From an uncultured Lachnospiraceae bacterium (GTDB taxonomy: Bacteria > Bacillota > Clostridia > Lachnospirales > Lachnospiraceae), in the NCBI GenBank assembly GCA_910586705.1, contig CAJUJK010000013.1, positions 1 to 64,000 of the forward strand: a stretch of DNA of 64,000 nt. Reading direction: 5' to 3'. Positions 26,586 through 36,143 of the stretch are shown piece by piece. Below the pieces are notes generated by a model. That model did no database searches, had not been told where the DNA came from, and saw only the letters and a program-made list of their open reading frames with translations. How positions within the stretch are numbered: position 1 is the stretch's first letter; each line of letters begins with the position of its first letter. Position numbers and translations under genes: made by a program.

Positions 26586-26621
26586 AAAGTAAAATGTATA
26601 GAAAGGAAACAGGAGGCGGAC

Positions 26622-27683
26622 GTGGGGACACATAGAGAGCAGACGAAGGTAATTACAATCGGGGACAGGAAGATCGGCGGGGGGAATCCGGTTTTGATCC
26701 AGTCCATGACGAATACGCCCACGGAGGACGTGGAGGCGACGGTGGCGCAGATTCTGCGGCTGGAGCAGGCGGGGTGCGAGATTATCAGGTGTACGGTTCC
26801 AGACATAGAGGCGGCGCAGGCGCTTGCGAAAATCAAGGAGCGGATTCATATCCCGCTTGTGGCGGACATTCATTTTGATTATAAGATGGCGATCGCGGCG
26901 ATGGAGAACGGCGCGGACAAAATCCGCATCAATCCGGGCAATATCGGCGGGAAGGACAAGGTGGCGGCAGTTGTCGCGACGGCGAAGGAGCGGCATATAC
27001 CGATACGTGTGGGGGTGAACAGCGGTTCCCTTGAGCGCGAGCTTGTGGAGAAGTACCACGGCGTGACGGCGGAGGGGATCGTGGAGAGCGCACTGGACAA
27101 GGTGGGCATCATTGAGGACTGCGGATATGACAACCTTGTCATAAGTATAAAGTCATCGGACGTGATGATGTGTGTGAAGGCGCATGAACTTCTGGCGGCA
27201 GAGACGAATTACCCTCTGCATGTGGGCATTACGGAATCGGGGACGGTGACAAGCGGCAATATCAAGTCCGCTGTGGGGCTGGGCATTATTTTAAATCAGG
27301 GGATCGGCGATACGATCCGGGTGTCCCTGACGGGCGACCCCGTGGAGGAGATACGTTCCGCCAAGCTGATTTTGCGCACGCTCGGACTGCGCAAAGGCGG
27401 TATTGAAGTGGTGTCCTGCCCTACCTGCGGCAGGACGAAGATCGATCTGATCGGTCTTGCCCGGCAGGTGGAGGAGATGGTGCAGGACATTCCCCTGGAT
27501 ATCAAGGTGGCTGTCATGGGCTGTGCGGTGAACGGTCCCGGTGAGGCGAAGGAAGCGGATATCGGCATCGCCGGCGGCATCGGGGAAGGGCTTCTGATCA
27601 AGAGGGGCGAGATTGTGAGAAAGGTGCCGGAACAGGAGCTTTTGCACACACTGAGAGAGGAACTGTTACACTGGAATGAGTAA
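26622..27683 (+). CDS. ispG: 4-hydroxy-3-methylbut-2-enyl diphosphate synthase
   Basis: This 353-residue iron-sulfur enzyme converts MEcPP to HMBPP, the penultimate step of the MEP pathway begun by dxr. It carries the TIM-barrel start (GGNPVLIQSMTNTPTEDVEAT) and the cluster ligands SCPTCGRT and MGCAVNGPGEA near the C-terminus. Length fits the bacterial short form. It starts with GTG after AGGAGG. Its last eight bases overlap the start of polC, so the two are translationally coupled. Confidence 0.96.
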   Translation: MGTHREQTKVITIGDRKIGGGNPVLIQSMTNTPTEDVEATVAQILRLEQAGCEIIRCTVPDIEAAQALAKIKERIHIPLVADIHFDYKMAIAAMENGADKIRINPGNIGGKDKVAAVVATAKERHIPIRVGVNSGSLERELVEKYHGVTAEGIVESALDKVGIIEDCGYDNLVISIKSSDVMMCVKAHELLAAETNYPLHVGITESGTVTSGNIKSAVGLGIILNQGIGDTIRVSLTGDPVEEIRSAKLILRTLGLRKGGIEVVSCPTCGRTKIDLIGLARQVEEMVQDIPLDIKVAVMGCAVNGPGEAKEADIGIAGGIGEGLLIKRGEIVRKVPEQELLHTLREELLHWNE

Positions 27684-30600
27684 AACTTTTTTTGAGGTAT
27701 TTCCCACGTTAAAACTGGATACCGGGCTGCAGGATCTGTTTGAGAACGTCACCGTGGAGAAGGTGACGAGTACCAGACGGAAGGATTTTCTGCGCGTTTA
27801 TATCGCGTCTGACCATCTGATCCACAAGGAGGATGTATTTCGGGTGGAGCGGGAGATCGGGAGACAGTTTTTCCCGAATATGCCGGTGGTCGTCAAGTTT
27901 TATGAGCACTTTACGCTCTCTTCGCAGTATGACCCGGAGAAGCTGATGGACGCTTACAGAGAGAGCATCCTGCTGGAACTGAAGGAGGCGTCCCCGGTAG
28001 AATACAGCCTGTTCCGGCGGGCGGATGTGTCCTTTTCGGCGGATAAACTGCTGCTGACACTGGAAGATACGGTGTTTGGCAGGGAAAAGGGCGGGGAGCT
28101 TGCGCGGATTCTGGAAAAAATATATAACGAGCGTTGTTCTATCCCGGTGCAGGTGGAACTTTCCTATAAAGAGAAGGCGGCGGGCAAAAACCGCGAGGAG
28201 GAAGAGCGCCGTCTGGCAATACAGGTGGCGGAGATCTCGGCGAGAGCGGGTTTTACCGTGCACATGAAGGGGGCTGAACTGTCTGCGGGACAGTTGGCGG
28301 GCGATCCGGCTGGAGGCGCAGGGCAGTCTGGAAGCACGGGGCAGTCCGGCGCAGGGCAGTCTGGGAATGCGGGACAATCCGGCGCTGGGAATGCGGGGCA
28401 ATTCGGAGGCGCGGGACAGACAGATACGCCCGGGGGTCCTGCACATGCGTCTCTGCCCGGCGGCCGCGGGGGCTCTTTCCCGTCCAAAAAGTTTTCCGGC
28501 GGCAGGGACAGGGAGAAGGGCGACTATAAACGTCCTCTGAAACGCTCCGACAACCCGGATGTGATTTACGGCAGGGACTTCGAGGAGGAGGCAATGCCCA
28601 TCGAGGATATTATAGGCGAAATGGGCGAAGTGGTGATACGCGGCAGGGTGATCCGGAAGGACAAGCGGGAGATCAAGAACGAGCGGTCCATTCTGATCTA
28701 TGATATCACGGATTATACGGACACCATGACGGTGAAGTTTTTCGTGAGAAATGAGCAGGTTGATGAAATAACAAGTGTTATGAAAGAGGGGACGTTTGTC
28801 AAGATCAAGGGCATGACTATGGTCGATAAGTTCGACCATGAACTGACCATCGGCTCCCTTGCAGGCATTAAGAAAATCCCCGACTTTACGACATCCCGCG
28901 AGGACAGAAGCATCAGAAAGCGGGTGGAGCTTCACTGTCATACGAAGATGAGCGATATGGACGGCGTCTCTGAGGCGAAAGATATCGTGAAGCGCGCCTA
29001 CAAATGGGGGCATCCGGCGATCGCCATCACCGATCACGGGGTCGTGCAGTCCTTTCCCGACGCGAACCATGTGTGGGAGGATCTGTGGAAGGCGGAGAAG
29101 GCACGCTGTAAGGAAGCGGGGGAGCCGGAGCCTGACAAGCAGGGATTTTTCAAGGTGATTTACGGGGTGGAGGCATATCTGGTGGACGATCTGCACGAGA
29201 TTGCCACCAATGAGAAAGGACAGGACTTCGGGGCGGACTTCGTGGTTTTCGATATCGAGACGACGGGCTTTTCACCCACAAAGAACCGCATTATCGAGAT
29301 CGGCGCGGTGAAGGTCTGCGGCGGTAAGATTGTGGACCGCTTTTCCACCTTTGTCGATCCGCTGGTGCCCATCCCCTTTGAGATTGAGAAACTGACAGGA
29401 ATAACAGATGATATGGTTATGGGGGCGGAGCAGATCGACGTGGTGCTGCCGCAGTTTCTTTCTTTTTGCGGGGACTGCATTCTGGTGGCTCACAACGCCC
29501 AGTTCGACATGAGTTTTATCATGGAAAACTGCGACAGGCAGGGCATTTCCCACGACTTTACTTATGTGGACACGGTGGGGATTGCGAGGATTCTTCTGCC
29601 GGGGCAGAAAAAGCATACGCTGGACGCGGTGGCGAAAGCCCTCGGCGTGTCGTTGGAGAACCACCACAGGGCGGTGGACGACGCGGAGGCGACGGCGGAG
29701 ATTTTCGTGAAGCTGATTCCCATGATGGCGAAGGAAGGGATTACCACACTGGCGCAGATCAACGCCAGAGGAAAGGCAAGTCCCGATATCATCAAAAAAC
29801 TGCCGACCTACCACGCAATCATTCTGGCGAAGAACAATGTGGGGCGCATGAATCTTTACCGGCTTGTGTCGGAGTCCCATCTGACCTACTTTTCGCGGAG
29901 GCCGCGGATTCCCAAGAGCCTGCTTGCGCAGTACCGGGAGGGGCTGATTCTGGGGAGCGCCTGCGAGGCGGGGGAGCTTTACCGTGCGCTTCTGGAGAAA
30001 AAGTCCGACGCGGAGATCGCAAGACTTGTCAATTTTTATGACTATCTGGAAATACAGCCGCTTGGCAACAACCGCTTTATGATCGAGTCGGAGCGGGTGC
30101 CGGATATCAACTCCATGGAGGATATCATGGAGGTTAACAGGCAGATTGTGCGGCTTGGAGAGCAGTTTCACAAGCCGGTTGTCGCCACCTGTGACGTGCA
30201 TTTTCTGAATCCCGAGGATGAGATCTACCGGCGCATCATTATGGCGGGGCAGGGCTTCCCGGACGCGGACAATCAGGCGCCTCTGTATTTGCGCACCACG
30301 GAGGAAATGCTTGAGGAGTTTGCCTATCTTGGCAGCGATAAGGCGGAAGAGGTGGTCATCACCAACACGAACCTGATTGCGGATATGATTGAGGTCATGT
30401 CACCGGTGCGCCCGGACAAGTGCCCGCCTGTCATAGCGGACAGCGATAAGCAGCTCACGGACATCTGTTACAATAAGGCGCATGAACTGTACGGGGAGAC
30501 GCTGCCGCAGATTGTGGAGGACAGGCTGGAAAAGGAACTGCACTCCATCATCTCCAACGGCTTTGCGGTGATGTATATCATTGCGCAGAAATTGGTGTGG

Positions 30601-32316
30601 AAATCCGTGGAGGACGGCTATCTGGTGGGTTCCCGCGGCTCTGTGGGAAGCTCCTTTGTGGCGAATATGGCGGGCATCACGGAAGTAAATTCGCTAAGCC
30701 CCCATTATCTGTGCCCGAAATGCCATTACTATGATTTTGATTCCGAGGAAGTGAAAGCCTACGGCGGCGGCGCGGGGTGCGACATGCCGGATAAGGACTG
30801 CCCGGTGTGCGGGACGCCTCTGCGCAAGGAAGGGTTCGACATTCCCTTTGAGACGTTCCTCGGCTTCAAGGGGGACAAGGAGCCGGATATCGACCTGAAC
30901 TTTTCGGGAGAGTATCAGAGTAAGGCGCATAAATATACGGAAGTGATTTTTGGCAGCGGGCAGACGTACCGGGCGGGCACCATCGGCACGCTGGCGGACA
31001 AGACCGCCTTCGGCTACGTGAAAAACTACTACGAGGAGCGTGGCAGGCATAAGCGGGTGTGCGAGATCAACCGCATTGTGACAGGATGCACCGGCATCCG
31101 CAGGAGTACCGGGCAGCATCCGGGCGGCATTGTGGTGCTGCCGGTGGGGGAGGACATCAACTCCTTTACCCCGGTACAGCATCCCGCAAACGATATGACG
31201 ACGGATATCGTCACCACCCATTTTGACTATCACTCCATCGACCACAACCTGTTAAAGCTCGATATTCTGGGGCACGATGATCCGACCATGATCCGTATGC
31301 TGCAGGATCTGACGGGAATTGATCCGACGACGATTCCTTTGGATGACAAGGGTGTCATGTCGCTTTTCCAGTCAACGGAGGCGCTTGGCATCACGCCGGA
31401 ACAGATCGGCGGCTGTAAGCTGGGGTGTCTCGGCATACCAGAGTTTGGCACGGAGTTTGTCATCCAGATGGTAATCGATGCCAAGCCCAAGTGTTTTACC
31501 GATCTGGTGCGTATTTCCGGGCTTTCCCACGGCACGGACGTGTGGCTTGGCAACGCCCAGACACTGATCGAGGAGGGGCTTGCGACCATCTCCACGGCGA
31601 TCTGCTGTCGTGACGATATTATGATCTATCTGATGCAGCAGGGGGTGGAGCCGTCCCTGTCCTTCACCATCATGGAGAGTGTGCGTAAGGGCAAGGGCTT
31701 AAAGGACGAATGGATCGACGCGATGAAGGCGCAGGGGGTGCCGGACTGGTATATCGGTTCCTGCAAGAAGATCAAGTATATGTTCCCCAAGGCACATGCC
31801 GCCGCTTACGTTATGATGGCGTGGCGCATTGCCTACTGCAAGATCAATTATCCGCTGGCTTACTACGCGGCGTATTTCAGCATCCGCGCCTCGGCATTTT
31901 CCTACGAGATCATGTGTCAGGGGCAGGCGCATTTAGAGCACGTGATGGAGGACTACAGGCGCAGGAGCGACGAGCTTTCCAAGAAGGAGCAGGACACCCA
32001 GAAGGATATGAAGATCGTGCAGGAGATGTACGCGAGAGGCTTTGATTTTGTGCCGATTGATATCTTCACGGCGCAGTCAAGGCTGTTCCAGATCGTGGAC
32101 GGAAAGCTGATGCCGTCCTTAAACAGCATTGACGGTCTGGGGGAGAAGGCGGCGGATGCCATCGTGGAGGCGGCAAAGGACGGTCCCTTCCTGAGTAAGG
32201 ATGATTTCTGGGAGCGGACGAGGGTTTCCAAATCGGTGACCGACCTGATGGGCCGGCTGGGACTGCTCGGGAACATTCCCGAGTCGAACCAGATTAGTAT
32301 CTTTGACCTGGTTTAA
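27676..32316 (+). CDS. polC: DNA polymerase III alpha subunit, Gram-positive PolC type
   Basis: This 1546-residue replicative polymerase has its own proofreading exonuclease. Order: N-terminal domain (1-210); a Gly/Gln/Ser-rich linker (about 210-255) made of short GQSGAGNAG-like units; an OB-fold region (about 300-410); PHP start (ELHCHTKMSDMDG, about 415); DEDD exonuclease with FDIETTG (about 525) and HNAQFDMSF; PHP remainder; the polymerase core with GSRGSVGSSF (about 985) and the catalytic EPDIDLNF (about 1068); a CPKCHYY...DCPVCG zinc-like pair; and helix-hairpin-helix near the end (DGLGEKAADAIVEA). Length is slightly above the 1440 of Bacillus, partly from the linker. ATG 27676 overlaps ispG. 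Confidence 0.97.
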   Translation: MSKTFFEVFPTLKLDTGLQDLFENVTVEKVTSTRRKDFLRVYIASDHLIHKEDVFRVEREIGRQFFPNMPVVVKFYEHFTLSSQYDPEKLMDAYRESILLELKEASPVEYSLFRRADVSFSADKLLLTLEDTVFGREKGGELARILEKIYNERCSIPVQVELSYKEKAAGKNREEEERRLAIQVAEISARAGFTVHMKGAELSAGQLAGDPAGGAGQSGSTGQSGAGQSGNAGQSGAGNAGQFGGAGQTDTPGGPAHASLPGGRGGSFPSKKFSGGRDREKGDYKRPLKRSDNPDVIYGRDFEEEAMPIEDIIGEMGEVVIRGRVIRKDKREIKNERSILIYDITDYTDTMTVKFFVRNEQVDEITSVMKEGTFVKIKGMTMVDKFDHELTIGSLAGIKKIPDFTTSREDRSIRKRVELHCHTKMSDMDGVSEAKDIVKRAYKWGHPAIAITDHGVVQSFPDANHVWEDLWKAEKARCKEAGEPEPDKQGFFKVIYGVEAYLVDDLHEIATNEKGQDFGADFVVFDIETTGFSPTKNRIIEIGAVKVCGGKIVDRFSTFVDPLVPIPFEIEKLTGITDDMVMGAEQIDVVLPQFLSFCGDCILVAHNAQFDMSFIMENCDRQGISHDFTYVDTVGIARILLPGQKKHTLDAVAKALGVSLENHHRAVDDAEATAEIFVKLIPMMAKEGITTLAQINARGKASPDIIKKLPTYHAIILAKNNVGRMNLYRLVSESHLTYFSRRPRIPKSLLAQYREGLILGSACEAGELYRALLEKKSDAEIARLVNFYDYLEIQPLGNNRFMIESERVPDINSMEDIMEVNRQIVRLGEQFHKPVVATCDVHFLNPEDEIYRRIIMAGQGFPDADNQAPLYLRTTEEMLEEFAYLGSDKAEEVVITNTNLIADMIEVMSPVRPDKCPPVIADSDKQLTDICYNKAHELYGETLPQIVEDRLEKELHSIISNGFAVMYIIAQKLVWKSVEDGYLVGSRGSVGSSFVANMAGITEVNSLSPHYLCPKCHYYDFDSEEVKAYGGGAGCDMPDKDCPVCGTPLRKEGFDIPFETFLGFKGDKEPDIDLNFSGEYQSKAHKYTEVIFGSGQTYRAGTIGTLADKTAFGYVKNYYEERGRHKRVCEINRIVTGCTGIRRSTGQHPGGIVVLPVGEDINSFTPVQHPANDMTTDIVTTHFDYHSIDHNLLKLDILGHDDPTMIRMLQDLTGIDPTTIPLDDKGVMSLFQSTEALGITPEQIGGCKLGCLGIPEFGTEFVIQMVIDAKPKCFTDLVRISGLSHGTDVWLGNAQTLIEEGLATISTAICCRDDIMIYLMQQGVEPSLSFTIMESVRKGKGLKDEWIDAMKAQGVPDWYIGSCKKIKYMFPKAHAAAYVMMAWRIAYCKINYPLAYYAAYFSIRASAFSYEIMCQGQAHLEHVMEDYRRRSDELSKKEQDTQKDMKIVQEMYARGFDFVPIDIFTAQSRLFQIVDGKLMPSLNSIDGLGEKAADAIVEAAKDGPFLSKDDFWERTRVSKSVTDLMGRLGLLGNIPESNQISIFDLV

Positions 32317-32413
32317 TGTGAAATTGCGAGACACCCTTAGAGGTATTGGCACAGTTATTACAGTGCTGAGATGAGTTTCGCAAGTAGCGAATGTAAATAA
32401 GGGAGGAAAAACC

Positions 32414-33004
32414 ATGAGAAAAATCGTCACAATCGGAAGGGAATTTGGTGCGGGCGGCGGTGAGATCGGCAGGCGCGTGGCAAAGGAGCTGGGGATCGAG
32501 TATTATGACAAGGATATCATTTTAAAGACAGCGGTTTCCGGCAAAAGCCTGTCGCCCGAGCAGGTGCGCAGGTGGGACGAGCGGGTGCCGAAAAATTTCG
32601 GCTTTGCCCAGAGCCTGTTTGACTTCTATAATAAGCCGCTGGAGGAGGAGCTGTGGCAGGCACAGCGGGACGCCATCAGAGAACTGGCAAACAGAGAGAG
32701 CTGTGTGATCGTCGGGCGAAACGGCGATTATATCCTGCGGGAGTTTGACCACTGTCTGAATGTGTTTGTGCACGCCGGTTTTGACTGGCGGGTAAAGCGC
32801 ATGACGAAGATGATGGATCAGGTGCCGGCGGATCAGGTGGCAAACGACGTGCGCGCGGTGGACAAGGCGAGAAAGCGCTACTGTGAGTATTATACGAAGC
32901 AGGCTTACGGCGACGCGAGAAACTTTGATTTGACGGTCAACACGGAGAAGCTGGGCATTGAAAAGGCGGTGGAGATGATTCTTGCCGCGGCGGCGGATCT
33001 GTAA
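32414..33004 (+). CDS. Cytidylate kinase-like family protein
   Basis: This 196-residue protein starts with a P-loop-like segment, TIGREFGAGGGEIGRRVA, followed by a kinase-type core (IVGRNGDYIL, FDWRVKRM, ARKRYCEYY). It belongs to the cytidylate-kinase-like proteins common in Clostridia, which differ from Cmk and whose substrate is unproven. GGGAGG precedes the ATG by eight bases. The 97-base gap from polC holds no clear terminator, so it may be co-transcribed with polC. Confidence 0.85.
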   Translation: MRKIVTIGREFGAGGGEIGRRVAKELGIEYYDKDIILKTAVSGKSLSPEQVRRWDERVPKNFGFAQSLFDFYNKPLEEELWQAQRDAIRELANRESCVIVGRNGDYILREFDHCLNVFVHAGFDWRVKRMTKMMDQVPADQVANDVRAVDKARKRYCEYYTKQAYGDARNFDLTVNTEKLGIEKAVEMILAAAADL

Positions 33005-33088
33005 CAATGATGCGCACAAAATGCCGAAAAGAAAATACAGCAAGTGCATGGCGCGGGTGTGAAACGCAAGAACAGACATACTTGTATA

Positions 33089-33133
33089 TTTGTATACAAA
33101 ATTCTTGACAAGGAAGTGAAAACTCCATATACT
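33089..33133 (+). promoter_or_regulatory. Promoter and palindromic operator of the ABC transporter operon
   Basis: TTGACA (33105-33110), 17 bases, TATACT (33128-33133). The perfect palindrome TTTGTATACAAA lies at 33089-33100, touching the -35, where a repressor or activator could bind. Confidence 0.8.
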
Positions 33134-33145
33134 TAAGAAAGCGGA

Positions 33146-33182
33146 AAAGACGGTGTCGGAGCCAGATTCGTACACCGTCTTT
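33146..33182 (+). promoter_or_regulatory. Leader hairpin before the ABC transporter operon
   Basis: AAAGACGGTGT pairs perfectly with ACACCGTCTTT around a 15-base loop and is followed by CCTGTT. The T tract is short, so it may be a weak attenuator or an RNA-stabilising element. It lies between promoter and ribosome binding site. Confidence 0.55.
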
Positions 33183-33224
33183 CCTGTTAAGAAAACAGTT
33201 ACGGTAGAAAAGGAGAGGATGTTT

Positions 33225-33986
33225 ATGAAAAAATTACTGGCAATGATTCTGATCGGCTGTATGGCGCTCGGCGTGACGGCGTGCGGCGGCAGCGGCGCGA
33301 GCAGCGATAAGGTGTGGGTTGTGGCGACAGATACGGTGTTCCGTCCCTTTGAGTTTACCAATGAAAAGGGTGATTTTGTAGGCATTGACGTGGATGTCCT
33401 TGCTGCGATCGCGGAGGATCAGGGATTCAAATATGAACTGAAGAGCCTTGGCTGGGACGCAGGCGTGGCAGCGGTACAGTCAGGTCAGGCGGACGCGCTG
33501 ATTGCGGGTGCGACCATCAAGCAGGAGCGTATTGATTCTGGTTGGATTTTCTCTGACGGCTACTACGACGCGACACAGACCTTTGTCGTTGCGGAGGGCA
33601 GCACGATCGCCAGCTATGCCGATCTTGCGGGCAAGAATGTGGCGGTAAAGAACGGCACGGCGGGCATGGACTTTGCGGAGAGTTTAAAGGATGAGTATGG
33701 TTTTACCACCACGGTGTTTGAGGATTCGCCGACCATGTATCAGGATGTGATCTTAGGCAACTCCGCGGCGTGTGTGGAAGATACGCCGATCATGGCTGAC
33801 TCCATCAAGACGGGCGGTCTTGCGCTGACGATTCCCGAGGGTATGGAGAGCGAGGGCGCGCCTTACGGTTTTGCCATTATGAATGCGGAAAATCAGGAGC
33901 TTCTCGACATGTTCAACGCGGGTCTTAAGAACATTAAGGCGAACGGTAAATACGACGAGATCATTGCGAAATATTTGGAGAACTAA
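33225..33986 (+). CDS. Polar amino acid ABC transporter, substrate-binding lipoprotein
   Basis: This 253-residue lipoprotein captures an amino acid outside the membrane. It starts with a lipoprotein signal (KKLLAMILIGCMALGVTACG) with the modified Cys after GVTA, then a family 3 solute-binding domain (VVATDTVFRPFEF, GIDVDVLAAIAEDQGF, AGATIKQERIDSGWIFSDGYYD). The fold suits Gln, Arg, Cys or similar; the exact substrate is unresolved. ATG 33225 lies nine bases after AGGAG; ATG 33219 is too close. It heads a three-gene operon with permease and ATPase genes. Confidence 0.93.
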   Translation: MKKLLAMILIGCMALGVTACGGSGASSDKVWVVATDTVFRPFEFTNEKGDFVGIDVDVLAAIAEDQGFKYELKSLGWDAGVAAVQSGQADALIAGATIKQERIDSGWIFSDGYYDATQTFVVAEGSTIASYADLAGKNVAVKNGTAGMDFAESLKDEYGFTTTVFEDSPTMYQDVILGNSAACVEDTPIMADSIKTGGLALTIPEGMESEGAPYGFAIMNAENQELLDMFNAGLKNIKANGKYDEIIAKYLEN

Positions 33987-33990
33987 ATCT

Positions 33991-34662
33991 ATGTTAATGA
34001 TAATTCAGACATATGGGACAATGCTTTTGAAGGCGATGGGGCACACACTTCTGCTGTGCCTCCTTTCCCTTGTGTTTGCCTCTGTGATCGGCATGATTTT
34101 CGGGCTGATGAATGTGGGGCACAACAGGGCGCTCAACTTTATCGGCACGGTTTATGTGGATGCGGTGCGAGGCGTGCCGCTCATCGTGCTGGCATATTTT
34201 ATCTACTTTGGCATTCCGACTGCTATTCAGCAGGGACTCGGCATTATGAGTTTCAGGCTGAGTCCCTTGCAGGCGGGCACGATTGCACTTTCCATGAACT
34301 GCGGAGCGTATATGGCGGAGATTGTCAGAGCGGGCATCCAGAGCGTGGACAGAGGGCAGATGGAGGCGGGCAGGAGCCTCGGGCTCTCTTACGGTGCGGG
34401 GATGGCGTTAATTGTGGTGCCGCAGGCGGTGCGCACGATGATCCCTTCGATCATCAACCAGTTTATCATTACCCTGAAAGATACGTCGATCCTCTCCGTG
34501 ATCGGATTTCCTGAGCTTACGAACGTGGGTAAGACAGTTATGGGCAATACGTTCAAGCCCTTGCAGGCATGGGCGATCGTCGGCATTATGTATCTGATCG
34601 TCATTACCATTCTGAGTAAGGTTTCCAAACAGATTGAGAGGAGGGTCAACCGTGGCAGATAA
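33991..34662 (+). CDS. Polar amino acid ABC transporter permease
   Basis: This 223-residue HisM/GlnP-type permease has about five membrane helices. The conserved EAA-type loop is seen as AGRSLGLSYGAGMALIVVPQ and the family start as LLKAMGHTLLLCLLSLV. It starts four bases after the binding-protein stop, with GGAG ten bases before the ATG, and overlaps the ATPase gene by 11 bases. It would work as a homodimer because only one permease gene is present. Confidence 0.94.
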   Translation: MLMIIQTYGTMLLKAMGHTLLLCLLSLVFASVIGMIFGLMNVGHNRALNFIGTVYVDAVRGVPLIVLAYFIYFGIPTAIQQGLGIMSFRLSPLQAGTIALSMNCGAYMAEIVRAGIQSVDRGQMEAGRSLGLSYGAGMALIVVPQAVRTMIPSIINQFIITLKDTSILSVIGFPELTNVGKTVMGNTFKPLQAWAIVGIMYLIVITILSKVSKQIERRVNRGR

Positions 34663-35395
34663 GGCGGATGTCAAGATTTCTGTGAAGAATTTAAAGAAGA
34701 ACTTCGGTTCTCTGGAAGTGCTAAAGGACATCAGTCTGGAGGTGACCGAGGGCGAAGTGGTGGTGCTGATCGGTCCTTCCGGCAGCGGGAAGTCCACCCT
34801 TCTCAGGTGCCTGAACCAGCTGGAGAAAGCCACGTCCGGGCAGATCGTGATCGACGGTTTCGACGTGACGGACAAACGCACGGATATCAATAAAGTGCGC
34901 GAGAACATCGGCATGGTGTTCCAGCATTTTAACCTGTTTAACCATCTGAATGTCTTAAGGAACATGACGCTGGCGCCGGTTCACTTAAAGACGCTCTCCA
35001 AGGAGAACGCGAATAACAAGGCGATGCAGCTTTTGGAGCGGGTAGGGCTGTCCGACAAGGCGGGCGCCTATCCCAGCCAGCTTTCCGGCGGACAGAAGCA
35101 GCGTGTGGCGATTGCGCGTGCACTGGAGATGAATCCCGATATCATGCTTTTTGACGAGCCGACCAGCGCCCTTGACCCGGAAATGGTAGGAGAGGTGCTT
35201 GCAGTTATGAAGGAACTGGCACGGGACGGCATGACGATGATCGTGGTTACCCATGAGATCGGGTTTGCCAGAGAGGTGGCAAGCCGGGTAATCTTTATGG
35301 AGGGCGGCTATATCATCGAGGAGGGAACGCCTGAAGAGGTGCTGGATCATCCGAAGGAGCCGAGAACGATCGATTTCCTAAGCAAGGTATTGTAG
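34652..35395 (+). CDS. Polar amino acid ABC transporter ATP-binding protein
   Basis: This 247-residue ATPase of the GlnQ/HisP type powers the importer. Walker A is GPSGSGKST, the signature LSGGQKQR, Walker B IMLFDEPTSALDPE and the switch His in VVTHEIG. The GTG start at 34652 follows GAGGAGGG and lies within the permease 3' end. It ends the operon; no strong terminator is visible before the tRNA gene. Confidence 0.95.
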   Translation: MADKADVKISVKNLKKNFGSLEVLKDISLEVTEGEVVVLIGPSGSGKSTLLRCLNQLEKATSGQIVIDGFDVTDKRTDINKVRENIGMVFQHFNLFNHLNVLRNMTLAPVHLKTLSKENANNKAMQLLERVGLSDKAGAYPSQLSGGQKQRVAIARALEMNPDIMLFDEPTSALDPEMVGEVLAVMKELARDGMTMIVVTHEIGFAREVASRVIFMEGGYIIEEGTPEEVLDHPKEPRTIDFLSKVL

Positions 35396-35526
35396 CACAG
35401 CGAAGCCTGTTTTCATGCGGATTTGGCAGGATGCAGAGAAAAAAATAGAATTTTTTAAAAGAAAATCGAAAAAAAGACTTGCATTCTTTCCAAAAATATA
35501 ATAAGATAAGCAAGTGTCAAACAGAT

Positions 35527-35598
35527 GGCTCGTTGGTCAAGCGGTTAAGACGCCGCCCTCTCACGGCGGAAACAGGGGTTCGATTCCCCTACGAGCTG
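35527..35598 (+). tRNA. tRNA-Glu (anticodon CUC)
   Basis: The cloverleaf is complete: acceptor GGCTCGT with ACGAGCT (one G-U at the end), D arm around TGGTCAAGCGGTTAAGA, anticodon stem CCGCC/GGCGG with loop CTCTCAC giving CUC, and T arm CAGGGG-TTCGATT-CCCCT. The CCA end is not encoded. It sits alone between the ABC operon and the AT-rich island. Confidence 0.95.
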
Positions 35599-35625
35599 TT
35601 GACTGTTTTAGAACAGCCCAACCCT

Positions 35626-35671
35626 AAAGGATGCCGGAAACCTCATTTTATGCGGTTTTGGGCATTTTTTA
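35626..35671 (+). terminator. Terminator after tRNA-Glu
   Basis: ATGCC and GAAACC pair with GGTTTT and GGCAT in an interrupted stem; TTTTTTATTT follows. Confidence 0.7.
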
Positions 35672-35990
35672 TTTGTAAAAAAAAAGCAGGCTGTTAAGGC
35701 ATGGAAAAAGCGAGGGAACCTCTGAGGGAACAAACAGAACGCAGAGAAAGGAAAAATTCTGTACATCGTGATAATTTCATATGTTGTTAGGACATGTAAA
35801 TAAGTCCTCTGTCAGTTGTGAAATGTGATTGCCAGAGGGCTTATTTATGTGGTTTGGCAATAAATTACTGGGAATCTCCGCAACCAATCTTAAAATGTCT
35901 GTATGAGCCTTATAGAGCGTCAGGGAGGCTGTATCAAATGACTATCACATAACCAAATAAGATTTCCAGTCGGAAGGAGGGAAACGGAAT
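35672..35990. other. Non-coding start of the tRNA-Glu island
   Basis: No convincing gene was found. A 15-base-pair hairpin, TAAATAAGTCCTCTG with CAGAGGGCTTATTTA, lies at about 35797-35849 and has A- and T-rich ends on both strands, so it may stop transcription in both directions. Confidence 0.45.
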
Positions 35991-36113
35991 ATGGCAGTAT
36001 TGAAGAAAGAATTTATAGACAGGATGGCAGAAAATGGTGGGATCACCAAGAAAACCGCAAGACAGGGAGTTGATTATTTGGAGATTGCTGTTACATGGAT
36101 AAAAATTGAATAG
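35991..36113 (+). pseudogene. N-terminal fragment of an HU-type DNA-binding protein
   Basis: A good ribosome site (GGAAGGAGGG) precedes a 40-codon frame whose first 30 residues (MAVLKKEFIDRMAENGGITK and on) match the start of HU/IHF-like proteins. HU proteins have about 90 residues; here the beta arms and C-terminus are missing and the frame ends with unrelated residues. It is probably a remnant of an HU gene of a mobile element. A short functional peptide cannot be excluded. Confidence 0.5.
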
Positions 36114-36143
36114 TGAAACGAGAGCAGAGACGGTGTGAATAGG

